Source of the DNA: Kosakonia pseudosacchari
GTDB taxonomy: Bacteria; Pseudomonadota; Gammaproteobacteria; Enterobacterales; Enterobacteriaceae
Length of the DNA stretch: 64,000 bases
Reading direction: 5' to 3'
Assembly (NCBI RefSeq): GCF_900184035.1
Contig: NZ_FXWP01000009.1
Span: forward strand, 620,001 to 684,000
Both the position numbers and the translations under genes were made by a program. The notes under the pieces were generated by a model. The model had not been told where the DNA came from. It made no database searches and worked only from the letters and a program-made list of their open reading frames with translations. This document shows positions 37,373 to 44,045 of this stretch, in pieces (position 1 is the first letter of the stretch; each line of letters starts with the position of its first letter).

Positions 37373-37657
37373 GTGAAATTAATTAAGCTAACGCTCATCT
37401 TCATTATTAAGCTGATATATGTCTTTATCACACTCTTTATCACCGGTCTGGTGATGAGAATGACGTCAGGGGTTATCAATGATAATGTCGCCATGCTCGA
37501 CATGAACCAGATCGCGAAAAATAGCGCGCTTCATGGCCTGTTTGCGGTTGCCGCTATTGGCGTAGGTTTACCCGCTTTTTATGCAATCGAGTACTGGATT
37601 TGGCCCGCGCTAAAATATATCGGTCTGAAGATAAGATATTTCTTTCACGGGTATTGA
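37373..37657 (+). CDS. Small hypothetical membrane protein
   Basis: 94 residues with two membrane segments ([40 protein letters not shown]) and a basic C-terminal tail. Starts with GTG preceded by AGCAGG. AT-rich, no family recognised. The sigma-28-like promoter just upstream suggests expression with flagellar genes, which is inference. Confidence 0.6.
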   Translation: MKLIKLTLIFIIKLIYVFITLFITGLVMRMTSGVINDNVAMLDMNQIAKNSALHGLFAVAAIGVGLPAFYAIEYWIWPALKYIGLKIRYFFHGY

Positions 37658-37986
37658 ATTGGCATTCAAATTTGTTAACTCGCAAACAATATTGCGACAG
37701 AAATAAAAATCCACGTTACCTCATCTGCCAATGATGATCTGGATCATGGAGTATCCAGACGCCTGGTGAGATTACTTATTTTCGTCGCGATAACTTCCTG
37801 AGGAGTGAATTATTTCCAGCATCGGTTAACGCTGATGAAGAGTGAAAGATAAGTGAGTTATAACCATTTACGTATTGAGTTAATTCATTCCAGACTGAAA
37901 TAGAAGTGACGTGCAGACAGGTATTCTTAACCTGAAATAGTTGGTTCTGTTTGAGTGACTACACACTCTAAGGTTATGGGAAAGAA
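37658..37986. other. Intergenic region before the HsdR-N nuclease gene
   Basis: About 330 AT-rich bases without an ORF. No clear terminator, repeat or att-like element was seen. Confidence 0.4.
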
Positions 37987-39147
37987 ATGGAAAACTTTAA
38001 ATTAAGACTTAAAAATCATATCGAACATGTCAAAAACGTTGGCATCCACTGCACAACGGAAGAAACCACCAAACAAGCGTTGATCCTCCCTTTTTTAGAT
38101 ATTCTCGGCTTCAATGCTTACGACCCGCAAAAAGTGAGAGCGGAATATGGTGCCGACTTTCCGGGGGTTAAAGCAGGTGAACGCGTTGATTACGCGTTGT
38201 TTTGCCAGGGCGTTCCTGTCATGTTCATCGAAGCAAAACCGTATAAAGAGAAAATCGATAACCACTGCCCACAGCTTTCCCGATACTTTAACTGCACGCC
38301 GGAAGTGACGATTTCAGCGATCACGAATGGCCAGGAGTGGCGTTTTTTTACCGATCTCCAGGAAAAAAATATTATGGATCCCACGCCATTTTTGCGTATT
38401 CGCATGGACGACATTACCGACGCAGATGCCGAACAACTCTTCCGCTTTCGCCACGACAAATTCAAACCAGAGGCATTACGAACGCTTGCAGAAGAGAGCG
38501 TCTATATCTCCTCATTCTCTAAAGTTATTACCTCCAGCCTGAAAGAGGTAGATTCAGAATTTGTAAGGTACGTCGCCTCACGCGCTAATATTGGTCGACA
38601 ACTCAATCAGCGATTTATTGATGCGATCACTCCGCTGGTCAGAGAGGCAGTGCAGCGTTCTGTCAGCGCCATGGTGGTTTCCGGACTTACCGCCCATCAG
38701 CCTATCCGGGAAGAGCTGACAAACCACGGCATCGACGAAGCAGTAACGATTGATGAAAAAGCGGATCATATCGATCCCGACAATCCCAACATTATCACAA
38801 CGCATAATGAACGCGCGTTATATGAAAAAATTGTCTCGATTATCGGACCAGAAAAAGATCTGCAGCCAAAAGATACCGAATCGTATTACAGCGTACTTTA
38901 TCAGGGAAAAACTAACCGTTGGATTGTTCGTTATTATGATAAGAAGAATCGCTCATCTATTCAGCTGCCTATTGAATTGACGCCTATTGCTTTAAATGAA
39001 GTGGCGCGAGCGGGCCTGGAGCACGATGGCACACGAATCTATCTCGACCATCCCGAAGATGTCTTGCGGATCTCAGGCTTGATACTGGATTCGTTCCAGC
39101 ATGTGATAAATGATGAGAACTTTAAAAAGAAAAAAAGCGTCAATTAA
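37987..39147 (+). CDS. Stand-alone type I restriction HsdR N-terminal-type nuclease
   Basis: A 386-residue protein. The first ~160 residues look like the PD-(D/E)xK domain of HsdR: VKAGERVDYALFCQGVPVMF followed by IEAKPYKEKI supplies the D...E-x-K triad, and AITNGQEWRFFTDL fits the family end. There is no helicase domain, HsdM or HsdS, so it is not a classical restriction system. The C-terminal half is unassigned. The start follows GGGAAAG. A terminator follows, and an SOS-controlled DinI-like gene is next, suggesting an acquired defence or DNA-damage-related island. Confidence 0.8.
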   Translation: MENFKLRLKNHIEHVKNVGIHCTTEETTKQALILPFLDILGFNAYDPQKVRAEYGADFPGVKAGERVDYALFCQGVPVMFIEAKPYKEKIDNHCPQLSRYFNCTPEVTISAITNGQEWRFFTDLQEKNIMDPTPFLRIRMDDITDADAEQLFRFRHDKFKPEALRTLAEESVYISSFSKVITSSLKEVDSEFVRYVASRANIGRQLNQRFIDAITPLVREAVQRSVSAMVVSGLTAHQPIREELTNHGIDEAVTIDEKADHIDPDNPNIITTHNERALYEKIVSIIGPEKDLQPKDTESYYSVLYQGKTNRWIVRYYDKKNRSSIQLPIELTPIALNEVARAGLEHDGTRIYLDHPEDVLRISGLILDSFQHVINDENFKKKKSVN

Positions 39148-39159
39148 CCTCGCCTGACC

Positions 39160-39183
39160 ATCCCGCCTCGTGCGGGATTTTTT
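39160..39183 (+). terminator. Terminator after the HsdR-N gene
   Basis: ATCCCGC-CTCGT-GCGGGAT followed by six Ts. Confidence 0.88.
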
Positions 39184-39246
39184 GTGCAATGCCTTCCACT
39201 GCGCCCCAGAGATTACACTTTCGTTGAACGTAAAAGGATTCTTCAC

Positions 39247-39295
39247 TTGAATACTGGCTTTTCATCCAGTATAAGTACTGTACGAAAAAACAGTA
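39247..39295 (+). promoter_or_regulatory. SOS promoter with tandem LexA boxes
   Basis: A -35 TTGAAT (39247-39252), 17 bases and a -10 TATAAG (39270-39275). LexA box 1, TACTGG-N8-CCAGTA (39252-39271), fills the spacer; box 2, TACTGT-N8-ACAGTA (39276-39295), covers the start-site region and has perfect CTGT-N8-ACAG. The boxes are 24 bases apart centre to centre, so two LexA dimers could bind and silence the promoter tightly. Confidence 0.85.
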
Positions 39296-39309
39296 AAAAG
39301 GGCTGCTTT

Positions 39310-39549
39310 GTGTTTGTTGAACTGGTTTATGACAAGCGTAATGTTGCGGGTTTACCCGGCGCTAAAGAGATTATCCTTGAAGAATTAACTAAGCGTGTGC
39401 ATCGCATCTTTCCTGATGCTGATGTCCGCGTTAAACCGATGCAGGCCAATGGACTGAACAGCGACGCCAGTAAAAGCGATCGTGAAAAGCTCAACCGTAT
39501 GCTTGAGGAGATGTTTGAAGAGTCGGACATGTGGCTGGTGCAGGAGTAA
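39310..39549 (+). CDS. DinI-like SOS protein
   Basis: 79 residues starting from GTG at 39310 with AGGG seven bases upstream, just downstream of two LexA boxes. It has the DinI-family layout: N-terminal strand (VFVELVYDKRNVAGLPGAKE), basic helix (LEELTKRVHRIFPDADVRVK), and the acidic C-terminal helix (REKLNRMLEEMFEESDMWLV) that in DinI binds RecA. Probably modulates RecA filaments or UmuD cleavage during the SOS response. An upstream ATG would place the start within the promoter and was rejected. Confidence 0.88.
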   Translation: MFVELVYDKRNVAGLPGAKEIILEELTKRVHRIFPDADVRVKPMQANGLNSDASKSDREKLNRMLEEMFEESDMWLVQE

Positions 39550-39620
39550 TTTCCTCCTCCTTGCACCGGCAGGCAATAGTGAAAAGCGTGTCGCTTATCA
39601 ATGCGCTCCTGTATTACCCT

Positions 39621-40040
39621 TTACAGTTTGAATTCCAGCGTCGCGTTTTTGAAGGCCGCATAAGCAGCTGGCGAAGGTGGTTTCGGGAGCCTCGCTTGCG
39701 TGATAGCGATAATAGCCGCGCGGCAAAGTGCAGGATCGCCGCTGGTCGGCCGCGCATCTTCTAATGCGCCACTCTCAGCAAGCCTGATTTGCAGCGTACA
39801 TGATTTTCCGGCATAACGACCCGCGTCAAAAAGGTGACTTTCAGTCGCTGATTTGATCTGCCCTGCATAGCGGTTGATATCACTCTCCGCCGCGGTTGCC
39901 TGTGCCCCTTTGTATCCGGCAAACATGTTATCCACTTTAGCGTTCCCCTCTGCGCGCTGCGTTGCAGAACCGGTCTTTGCACAACCCGAGAGTAATAATG
40001 ACGTCACCAATAGCAACGCATGTCCTGCGTTAATCTTCAT
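39621..40040 (-). CDS. Lipoprotein consisting of a TolA domain III-like module
   Basis: 139 residues: lipoprotein signal peptide (LLVTSLLLSGC, acylated Cys about residue 20), a short linker and a C-terminal domain closely resembling TolA domain III (RYAGQIKSATES, AGKSCTLQIRLAESGALEDA, GDPALCRAAIIAITQARLPK and PPSPAAYAAFKNATLEFKL). The two Cys of TolA III are kept. The membrane anchor and long helical domain II of TolA are absent, so this is a tethered TolA-III on the periplasmic face. The second ATG (40038-40040) fits AAGGA better. Function unknown. Confidence 0.85.
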   Translation of the reverse strand: MKINAGHALLLVTSLLLSGCAKTGSATQRAEGNAKVDNMFAGYKGAQATAAESDINRYAGQIKSATESHLFDAGRYAGKSCTLQIRLAESGALEDARPTSGDPALCRAAIIAITQARLPKPPSPAAYAAFKNATLEFKL

Positions 40041-40043
40041 CAT

Positions 40044-40289
40044 CTTCCTTTTGTAAGGCTTGCTTTATAAACGGGAACAATTTAACAAATAGCAACTGGC
40101 AATAATATTACAGCGACCTGGATTTATCTTAAGTCAAGAAAATATTTTACTCGTCAGTTATCTCACAAGCGTAACGCTCACAGAGCAGCAGAAGAGAGTT
40201 TCAATCGTTGCTTTTCCGTTTGGTAAATTCCAGCATCAAAACGATCTTATTAAATATTCACAGTGTCACGAGGTTCTTTTTTGGCGCAT
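40044..40289. other. Intergenic region between the TolA-like lipoprotein and CigR-like genes
   Basis: About 245 AT-rich bases, no ORF, upstream of the TolA-III-type gene. Confidence 0.4.
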
Positions 40290-40317
40290 AAAAAAGCCCC
40301 GCATGTTGCGAGGCTTT
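40290..40317 (-). terminator. Terminator of the CigR-like gene
   Basis: On the minus strand AAAGCCTCGC-AACAT-GCGGGGCTTTTTT: a ten-base-pair stem (one G-T pair) and T run just after the stop at 40339. Confidence 0.88.
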
Positions 40318-40338
40318 GAGGATAAAACGCGCGTCGTG

Positions 40339-40845
40339 TTAATCAAAAACACCATTGATGATCGCGGTGACAATAGCGGTGCTCAGCGCGACCAGAACCA
40401 GATCACTTCCGACAATGCGCCACTCATAACCGGGATAATAAGGCAGTTGACCAAGCATCGATGCCGGTACTGCTTTTTTCGCAATTCCCGGAGGCAAAGG
40501 CTTGCCACGGGCAAGATTTTTCGCTATCCCCGGCGGGAGAGACTGATAGCCGGTCAGACCATAATTGACGGCCAGAGATCGGGCACGCGAGACACTGATA
40601 TCTGATTCAACATGATCCGGCTTTCCATAGTTTTTGCGGTTAACCCGGTCATCGGAGGAAAAGCTATTGCCTTTATTCGCATGGTTACCGCTATTGCCAT
40701 GATTGCCGTTACTATTGCCATGACCGCCGCCGTTTCCATTACCATTACCATTACCATTTCCCGGATTTGCCAACACAGGCGCGGAAAATACGACCAGGGA
40801 AATCACCGCCACAAGTGCAGTATTAAGAGTGCGACGTTTAAACAT
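40339..40845 (-). CDS. CigR-like / RcnB-family membrane-associated protein
   Basis: 168 residues: signal peptide (LNTALVAVISLVVFSAPVLA), a low-complexity Gly/Asn/His repeat (GNGNGNGNGGGHGNSNG region, about 28-60), proline-glycine repeats (LPPGIAKNLARGKPLPPGIA) and a C-terminal hydrophobic segment (SDLVLVALSTAIVTAIINGV). This matches the anti-virulence regulator CigR of Salmonella and its relatives in length and layout. The start at 40845 follows GAGG. The Gly-Asn part is coded by a GGTAAT tandem repeat. Role in this organism unknown. Confidence 0.85.
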   Translation of the reverse strand: MFKRRTLNTALVAVISLVVFSAPVLANPGNGNGNGNGNGGGHGNSNGNHGNSGNHANKGNSFSSDDRVNRKNYGKPDHVESDISVSRARSLAVNYGLTGYQSLPPGIAKNLARGKPLPPGIAKKAVPASMLGQLPYYPGYEWRIVGSDLVLVALSTAIVTAIINGVFD

Positions 40846-40950
40846 GATTTTTATACCTCTACGGTGAGCACACATTATTAGAATAAATAATATTTATTGC
40901 CTCAACCATATCGCGAATTCTTATTTTTAATTAGGCTGGTATATAACCAT

Positions 40951-40982
40951 AAAAAACGGGAACCAACCGGTTCCCGTTTTTG
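40951..40982 (-). terminator. icd terminator
   Basis: CGGGAACC-AACC-GGTTCCCG flanked by A and T runs, positioned 20 bases after the icd stop codon read on the minus strand. It is the original 3' end signal of icd. Confidence 0.9.
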
Positions 40983-41000
40983 TTTAACCCGCGAGGCGGA

Positions 41001-41165
41001 TTACATGTTCGCGATAATCGCGTCGCCAAACTCTGAGCATTTCAGCAGCTTAGCGCCTTCCATCAGACGTTCGAAATCGTAGGTCACGGTTTTGGCGTTG
41101 ATCGCGCCGCTCATGCCTTTGACGATCAGGTCAGCCGCTTCGACCCAGCCCATGTGGCGCAGCAG
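41001..41165 (-). pseudogene. icd: Displaced 3' end of icd: prophage attachment site
   Basis: Minus-strand reading gives the C-terminus of isocitrate dehydrogenase: [20 protein letters not shown], then [20 protein letters not shown], then [13 protein letters not shown] and a stop at 41001-41003, followed by the icd terminator. Similarity ends abruptly near 41165 and foreign DNA continues, so the 5' ~1.1 kb of icd is missing. About 165 bases of icd duplicated at the edge is the known outcome of e14/phage 21 integration, in which the phage supplies a new 3' end to icd at the other side. This fragment is therefore the attachment site at one prophage boundary. The functional icd should lie beyond the right edge. 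Confidence 0.88.
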
Positions 41166-41462
41166 TACATAGCTAATTTAAAGTTAAAAAGCTGTTTTTA
41201 TTAAATAAACACATCATTTCCACCTATTGAATCGTCAGTGAAGCACAACAACTAACCTATTGATTATCAAAACGGTGCGGATCATTTTGGGGAATACGTT
41301 TCCGAGTTAAATAAGATATTTTAAATCAGCTGCGTTATCTAACATGAGCAATAAGTTAGGTACATCTTCTTTATTTGGCTTGAAAAGTGGATTTCTGAGC
41401 AATAAAAATACTGTGTGGGTAGTATCTTTTCAGCATGTATTCAGTGACGATTCAGTCAGGAA
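41166..41462. other. Prophage edge, AT-rich non-coding DNA
   Basis: About 300 bases immediately inside the icd attachment site. No ORF or RNA signature recognised; low GC compared with the chromosome to the left. Confidence 0.5.
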
Positions 41463-41497
41463 TAAACCCATTTGTCTACCTTGGGCAAATGGGTTTA
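41463..41497 (-). terminator. Terminator of the prophage lipoprotein gene
   Basis: TAAACCCATTTG and CAAATGGGTTTA pair over 12 bases with an 11-base loop, just after the stop codon at 41507 on the minus strand. Confidence 0.8.
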
Positions 41498-41506
41498 TTT
41501 GCACTG

Positions 41507-42127
41507 TTAGTCTTTTCTCATAGACATAAATAGGGTCGCCATTGCTCTAGCATCAAGACCATTGGAATATTCATTATTTTTATTGCTAAACATCAGGTCG
41601 AATACATCTTTTTTCTGACCTTGAATCACCCTGATGAACCCTTCAGGGCGGTGTATGTCAACACCAGATTTACCGTCCTTCCATTTGTATCTATATGCGT
41701 AAAGATATGGTCGCGGTTTTGACCCATTAGGAGGGAGAAAATATAGATTTAGTTGAATTGAATCAAGATTGGTTATGAGGCTTGCGGTTGCTTTATCTTT
41801 TTCTGCTGTAGATTTGTCTGGATTCTTTGCAATAATGTCAAGCATAAGGCTTTTGAGTTTTTCCGCATAATCATCAACATTATCTACATTACAAGTTACC
41901 CTGACTACGTCTCTCCCCTCATACATTCTTGTGACGTCTTCCTTCATTTTCTCCCATTTCACTGAGCCGCAAACACTCCACTTGTCAAAACCCTCCTTAT
42001 AAGAGTCACCCATAAAAAATACAGGCTTTGTATCTTGTATCGCCTTTACGTCAGGATCGCTTTCGCCACAAGCGGTCAAAGAAAAAACACTTGAAATTAA
42101 TAGCAGTGCAGTACGAAGTTTAGCCAT
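41507..42127 (-). CDS. Prophage-borne lipoprotein of unknown function
   Basis: 206 residues with a lipoprotein signal (LRTALLLISSVFSLTAC, Cys about residue 20) and a globular remainder containing paired Cys (SVCGSV, RVTCNV). The ATG follows AAGGGAA. It has its own terminator and lies in the cargo region between the icd attachment site and the tail-fibre genes, where temperate phages carry lysogenic-conversion genes. I do not recognise the family; an envelope or superinfection-exclusion role is only a guess. Confidence 0.75.
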   Translation of the reverse strand: MAKLRTALLLISSVFSLTACGESDPDVKAIQDTKPVFFMGDSYKEGFDKWSVCGSVKWEKMKEDVTRMYEGRDVVRVTCNVDNVDDYAEKLKSLMLDIIAKNPDKSTAEKDKATASLITNLDSIQLNLYFLPPNGSKPRPYLYAYRYKWKDGKSGVDIHRPEGFIRVIQGQKKDVFDLMFSNKNNEYSNGLDARAMATLFMSMRKD

Positions 42128-42289
42128 GGGTTCCCTTTGATTATATTGATTTAACTGTTAATAATCGGCAACAGCGTCGAAAAGTTTAGGCCTGATTGAA
42201 AAGAACTAAAGCGACTCGAGGATGCGTTTTAACCAATGTGTTGCATCCCTCGGTTGAACTCACAGCATAAAACGGCTTTAAAGTAACGA

Positions 42290-42342
42290 GCACCGTCATG
42301 GGGTGTCAGGGGGTGGAGGTTCAAATCCTCTCGTGCCGACCA
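42290..42342 (+). repeat. 3' fragment of a tRNA-Pro(GGG) gene, an att-site remnant
   Basis: The 53 bases from GCACCGTCATGGGGTGTC to CTCTCGTGCCGACCA match the 3' part of E. coli proL (anticodon region, variable loop, T arm, acceptor, CCA) with about three mismatches. The 5' acceptor strand and D arm are missing, so it is not a functional tRNA. Such 3' pieces are left where an element integrates into a tRNA gene. Here it sits inside an element whose own boundary is icd. Confidence 0.85.
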
Positions 42343-42354
42343 AAAAATCCCAAG

Positions 42355-42383
42355 AAAACCAACCCATTGCGGTTGGTTTTTTT
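42355..42383 (+). terminator. Terminator following the tRNA-Pro fragment
   Basis: AACCAACC-CATTGC-GGTTGGTT followed by further Ts; probably the transplanted tRNA terminator. Confidence 0.82.
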
Positions 42384-42428
42384 ATGCCTGAGATTCAGCC
42401 AAGGTAAAATGAAGGTCAAACCTCTGTC
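42364..42428 (+). repeat. Diverged direct repeat, copy 1
   Basis: The segment containing CATTGCGGTTGGTTTTTTTA, then AAGGTAAAATGAAGGTCAAA and CCTCTG, resembles 43286-43349 along about 60 bases. The two copies bracket the AT-rich integrase-like ORF. Confidence 0.65.
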
Positions 42429-42615
42429 CGTTCGGTACATTATTGCAGGAAGAAAAAGTCCACTATGAGCTAGGAGTAGACATTCGGAATGCATACTTAC
42501 ATCGTGTTATCTTAAGCAACGGGGATCTGCCCCCCCATTAATAATGTATTGTATTCAATGCTACATTCCTTTATTTTACATCTATAAAATAGTCTTATAA
42601 AAATCTAGGTGTGTC

Positions 42616-43050
42616 ATGGCAAAACCTGATGAACTATCTTTTTTTGAGTTTACAAGTATTTACAGCAAGCTAATACAGTTAAGCGAAACATGGTCCGATT
42701 TATGGGCAATGCTTTATTATCAACAAACAAGTGTTGGAAAAGTTATAAACCTAATGTATTCCGACGTATGTTCATATAAGGGGGTAATCACTGGAAATTT
42801 TCACAAAGCAAACCCTCCCCTATATTTGAATGCAGGTGCCCTTAAGATAGTTAAAAAACGCAGAATTTTATATCCGAACGATATATATATTTTTCAAAGC
42901 CATTCGAATAGAGTTAAAGCAATTGTCAAACCCGTTACAGTCATTGCCTTCAACCAGGCATTGCGTAAAGCTGCAGAGCACTTACCCTATAAAAATGTAA
43001 GTAGCAATAGTGCGAGACGAGTGAAACTATATGACATCGAAGTGGGATAA
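42616..43050 (+). CDS. Degenerate tyrosine-recombinase-like protein
   Basis: 144 residues, AT-rich. Segments fit the catalytic-domain layout of phage integrases (LWAMLYYQQTSVGKVINLMY and SDV; then YLNAGALKIVKKRRILYPND; then IFQSHSNRVKAIVKPVTVIA and FNQALRKAAEHLPYKN), but the first catalytic Arg (normally in TG-x-R) is absent, and no H-x-x-R or nucleophile Tyr can be placed. It is half the normal size. Either a decayed integrase or a small DNA-binding relative. It lies next to the tRNA-Pro fragment, as an integrase would. The fold assignment is by eye and uncertain. Confidence 0.5.
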   Translation: MAKPDELSFFEFTSIYSKLIQLSETWSDLWAMLYYQQTSVGKVINLMYSDVCSYKGVITGNFHKANPPLYLNAGALKIVKKRRILYPNDIYIFQSHSNRVKAIVKPVTVIAFNQALRKAAEHLPYKNVSSNSARRVKLYDIEVG

Positions 43051-43285
43051 TACAAATTATATCACTTCATTCATTAATGAATGATAGCAAGAATCATTAT
43101 AAATTGTGATTGTTCCACATGAATATTTCGGTTAAATTTATAATTGCTTTGAATATATTGTGCGTGCTAATTATCTCATATCTTATCTATTGGATATTCA
43201 ACTTGTTACCAGTATGACAGGCGCTATGATTTTGACATAATGTGAGGTTAAGGCGTTCTGGTACTCAATAAAAATACCAAAAGTC

Positions 43286-43349
43286 CTATCTATTGCTGTT
43301 GTTTTTATGCTTGAAATTTTGCAAAGGTAAAATGAAAGTCAAACCCCTG
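43286..43349 (+). repeat. Diverged direct repeat, copy 2
   Basis: ATTGCTGTTGTTTTTATGCT, then AAAGGTAAAATGAAAGTCAA and ACCCCTGAC match copy 1 at 42364-42428 in order and orientation. It ends at the stop of the UmuD'-like gene. Confidence 0.65.
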
Positions 43350-43353
43350 ACAT

Positions 43354-43671
43354 CTAAACCGCGAAATTATCTTCTTTAACGCGGATAACTGAATAGGTCA
43401 GCACACCGTGCACCGTTACTCCATCCAGTGCCTCACCTTCAACGGCTTCTCCGTCTTCCGTTATCAACGCCCCCCCCATCCATTTAGCGAATTGCGCGCG
43501 ACCATCGAACGTTGCCAGTACCGTTTCGCCCTCTCCTGGACGTGCTGACAGATCTATCACCGCATACCCTGAGTCTGTTTCGATGATCCGGCAATTGGCA
43601 TCCATCTGACACAGGTAGTCAACGGTAAGTGCTCGCTGAGCATAATCAGCGGCTGGTGACGGAAAGCCCAT
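43354..43671 (-). CDS. UmuD'-like protein without a recognisable protease serine
   Basis: 105 residues starting MGFPSPAADYAQRALTVDYL. The start corresponds to UmuD immediately after its self-cleavage point (C-G/FPSPAADY), so the product resembles processed UmuD', as in phage P1 HumD. Later blocks follow the UmuD' order (YAVIDLSARPGEGETVLATF; DGRAQFAKW, where a Lys remains; DGVTVHGVLTYSVIRVK), but the GDSM serine segment is not recognisable. It would bind UmuC/DNA polymerase V or titrate it, not cleave. Second gene of a LexA-controlled pair; TAATG overlap with the gene before it. The ATG follows GGGGAG. Confidence 0.7.
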   Translation of the reverse strand: MGFPSPAADYAQRALTVDYLCQMDANCRIIETDSGYAVIDLSARPGEGETVLATFDGRAQFAKWMGGALITEDGEAVEGEALDGVTVHGVLTYSVIRVKEDNFAV

Positions 43672-43910
43672 TATTGAATACTCCCCATATTGCGAAGCAT
43701 CCAGAGGCGGTTATCGCTTACATCAGGCGTCTTGTCCACGAAGTAAGGCTGATAGCGCTCTATCCAGTCATTTGCATCTCGCTCACTGAAATGCCAGTTG
43801 CGTGCGTTAAGCTCCCGTATGAAGTCTGCGGTGCGAAGATACTGATACCCTTTTGGATTTCTCTGAATCGCTGCTACGAAAGCGGTTTTGATTTCGTAAT
43901 TGCGCGGCAT
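43671..43910 (-). CDS. Small prophage protein upstream of the UmuD'-like gene
   Basis: 79 residues (MPRNYEIKTAFVAAIQRNPK, then ELNARNWHFSERDANDWIER), rich in aromatic and charged residues and probably helical. It resembles small proteins that I recall beside UmuD'/HumD-like genes in lambdoid prophages; function unknown. GAGAGG lies eight bases before the ATG and a LexA box directly upstream, so it is likely SOS-induced. It shares a TAATG junction with the next gene. Confidence 0.75.
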   Translation of the reverse strand: MPRNYEIKTAFVAAIQRNPKGYQYLRTADFIRELNARNWHFSERDANDWIERYQPYFVDKTPDVSDNRLWMLRNMGSIQ

Positions 43911-43930
43911 GATCTGAACCTCTCAAACTA

Positions 43931-43973
43931 AACTGTATATATATACAGTAGTGATTTTTGACGCGCAGATCAA
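43931..43973 (-). promoter_or_regulatory. LexA box and promoter of the UmuD'-like operon
   Basis: AACTGTATATATATACAGTA (43931-43950) contains the ideal CTGT-N8-ACAG with an alternating AT core. On the minus strand TTGATC (43973-43968), a 17-base spacer and TACTGT (43950-43945) form a promoter whose -10 overlaps the box, so LexA would block it. Confidence 0.88.
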
Positions 43974-44045
43974 TACCGCTTCGTTTGACGGGAACCAGTA
44001 AAAGACCGGTTTTCTTTTCGTGAGAAAAGGTTATGAAGGAAAAAA

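Noticed and set aside
37987-39147. A complete type I restriction-modification system
   Set aside because: Only an HsdR-N-like domain is encoded; no helicase region, HsdM or HsdS exists on either side.
40737-40757. Hexanucleotide repeat in the CigR-like gene, considered as a phase-variation tract
   Set aside because: The repeat unit is six bases, so slippage would add or remove Gly-Asn pairs without changing frame; only about three perfect copies are present.
41001-41170. A plus-strand ORF over the icd fragment ([15 protein letters not shown]...)
   Set aside because: It is the antisense of the icd C-terminus, which is unmistakable on the minus strand.
42290-42342. Possible functional tRNA gene
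   Set aside because: Only the 3' part of tRNA-Pro is present; the 5' acceptor strand and D arm are absent, so it cannot fold as a tRNA.
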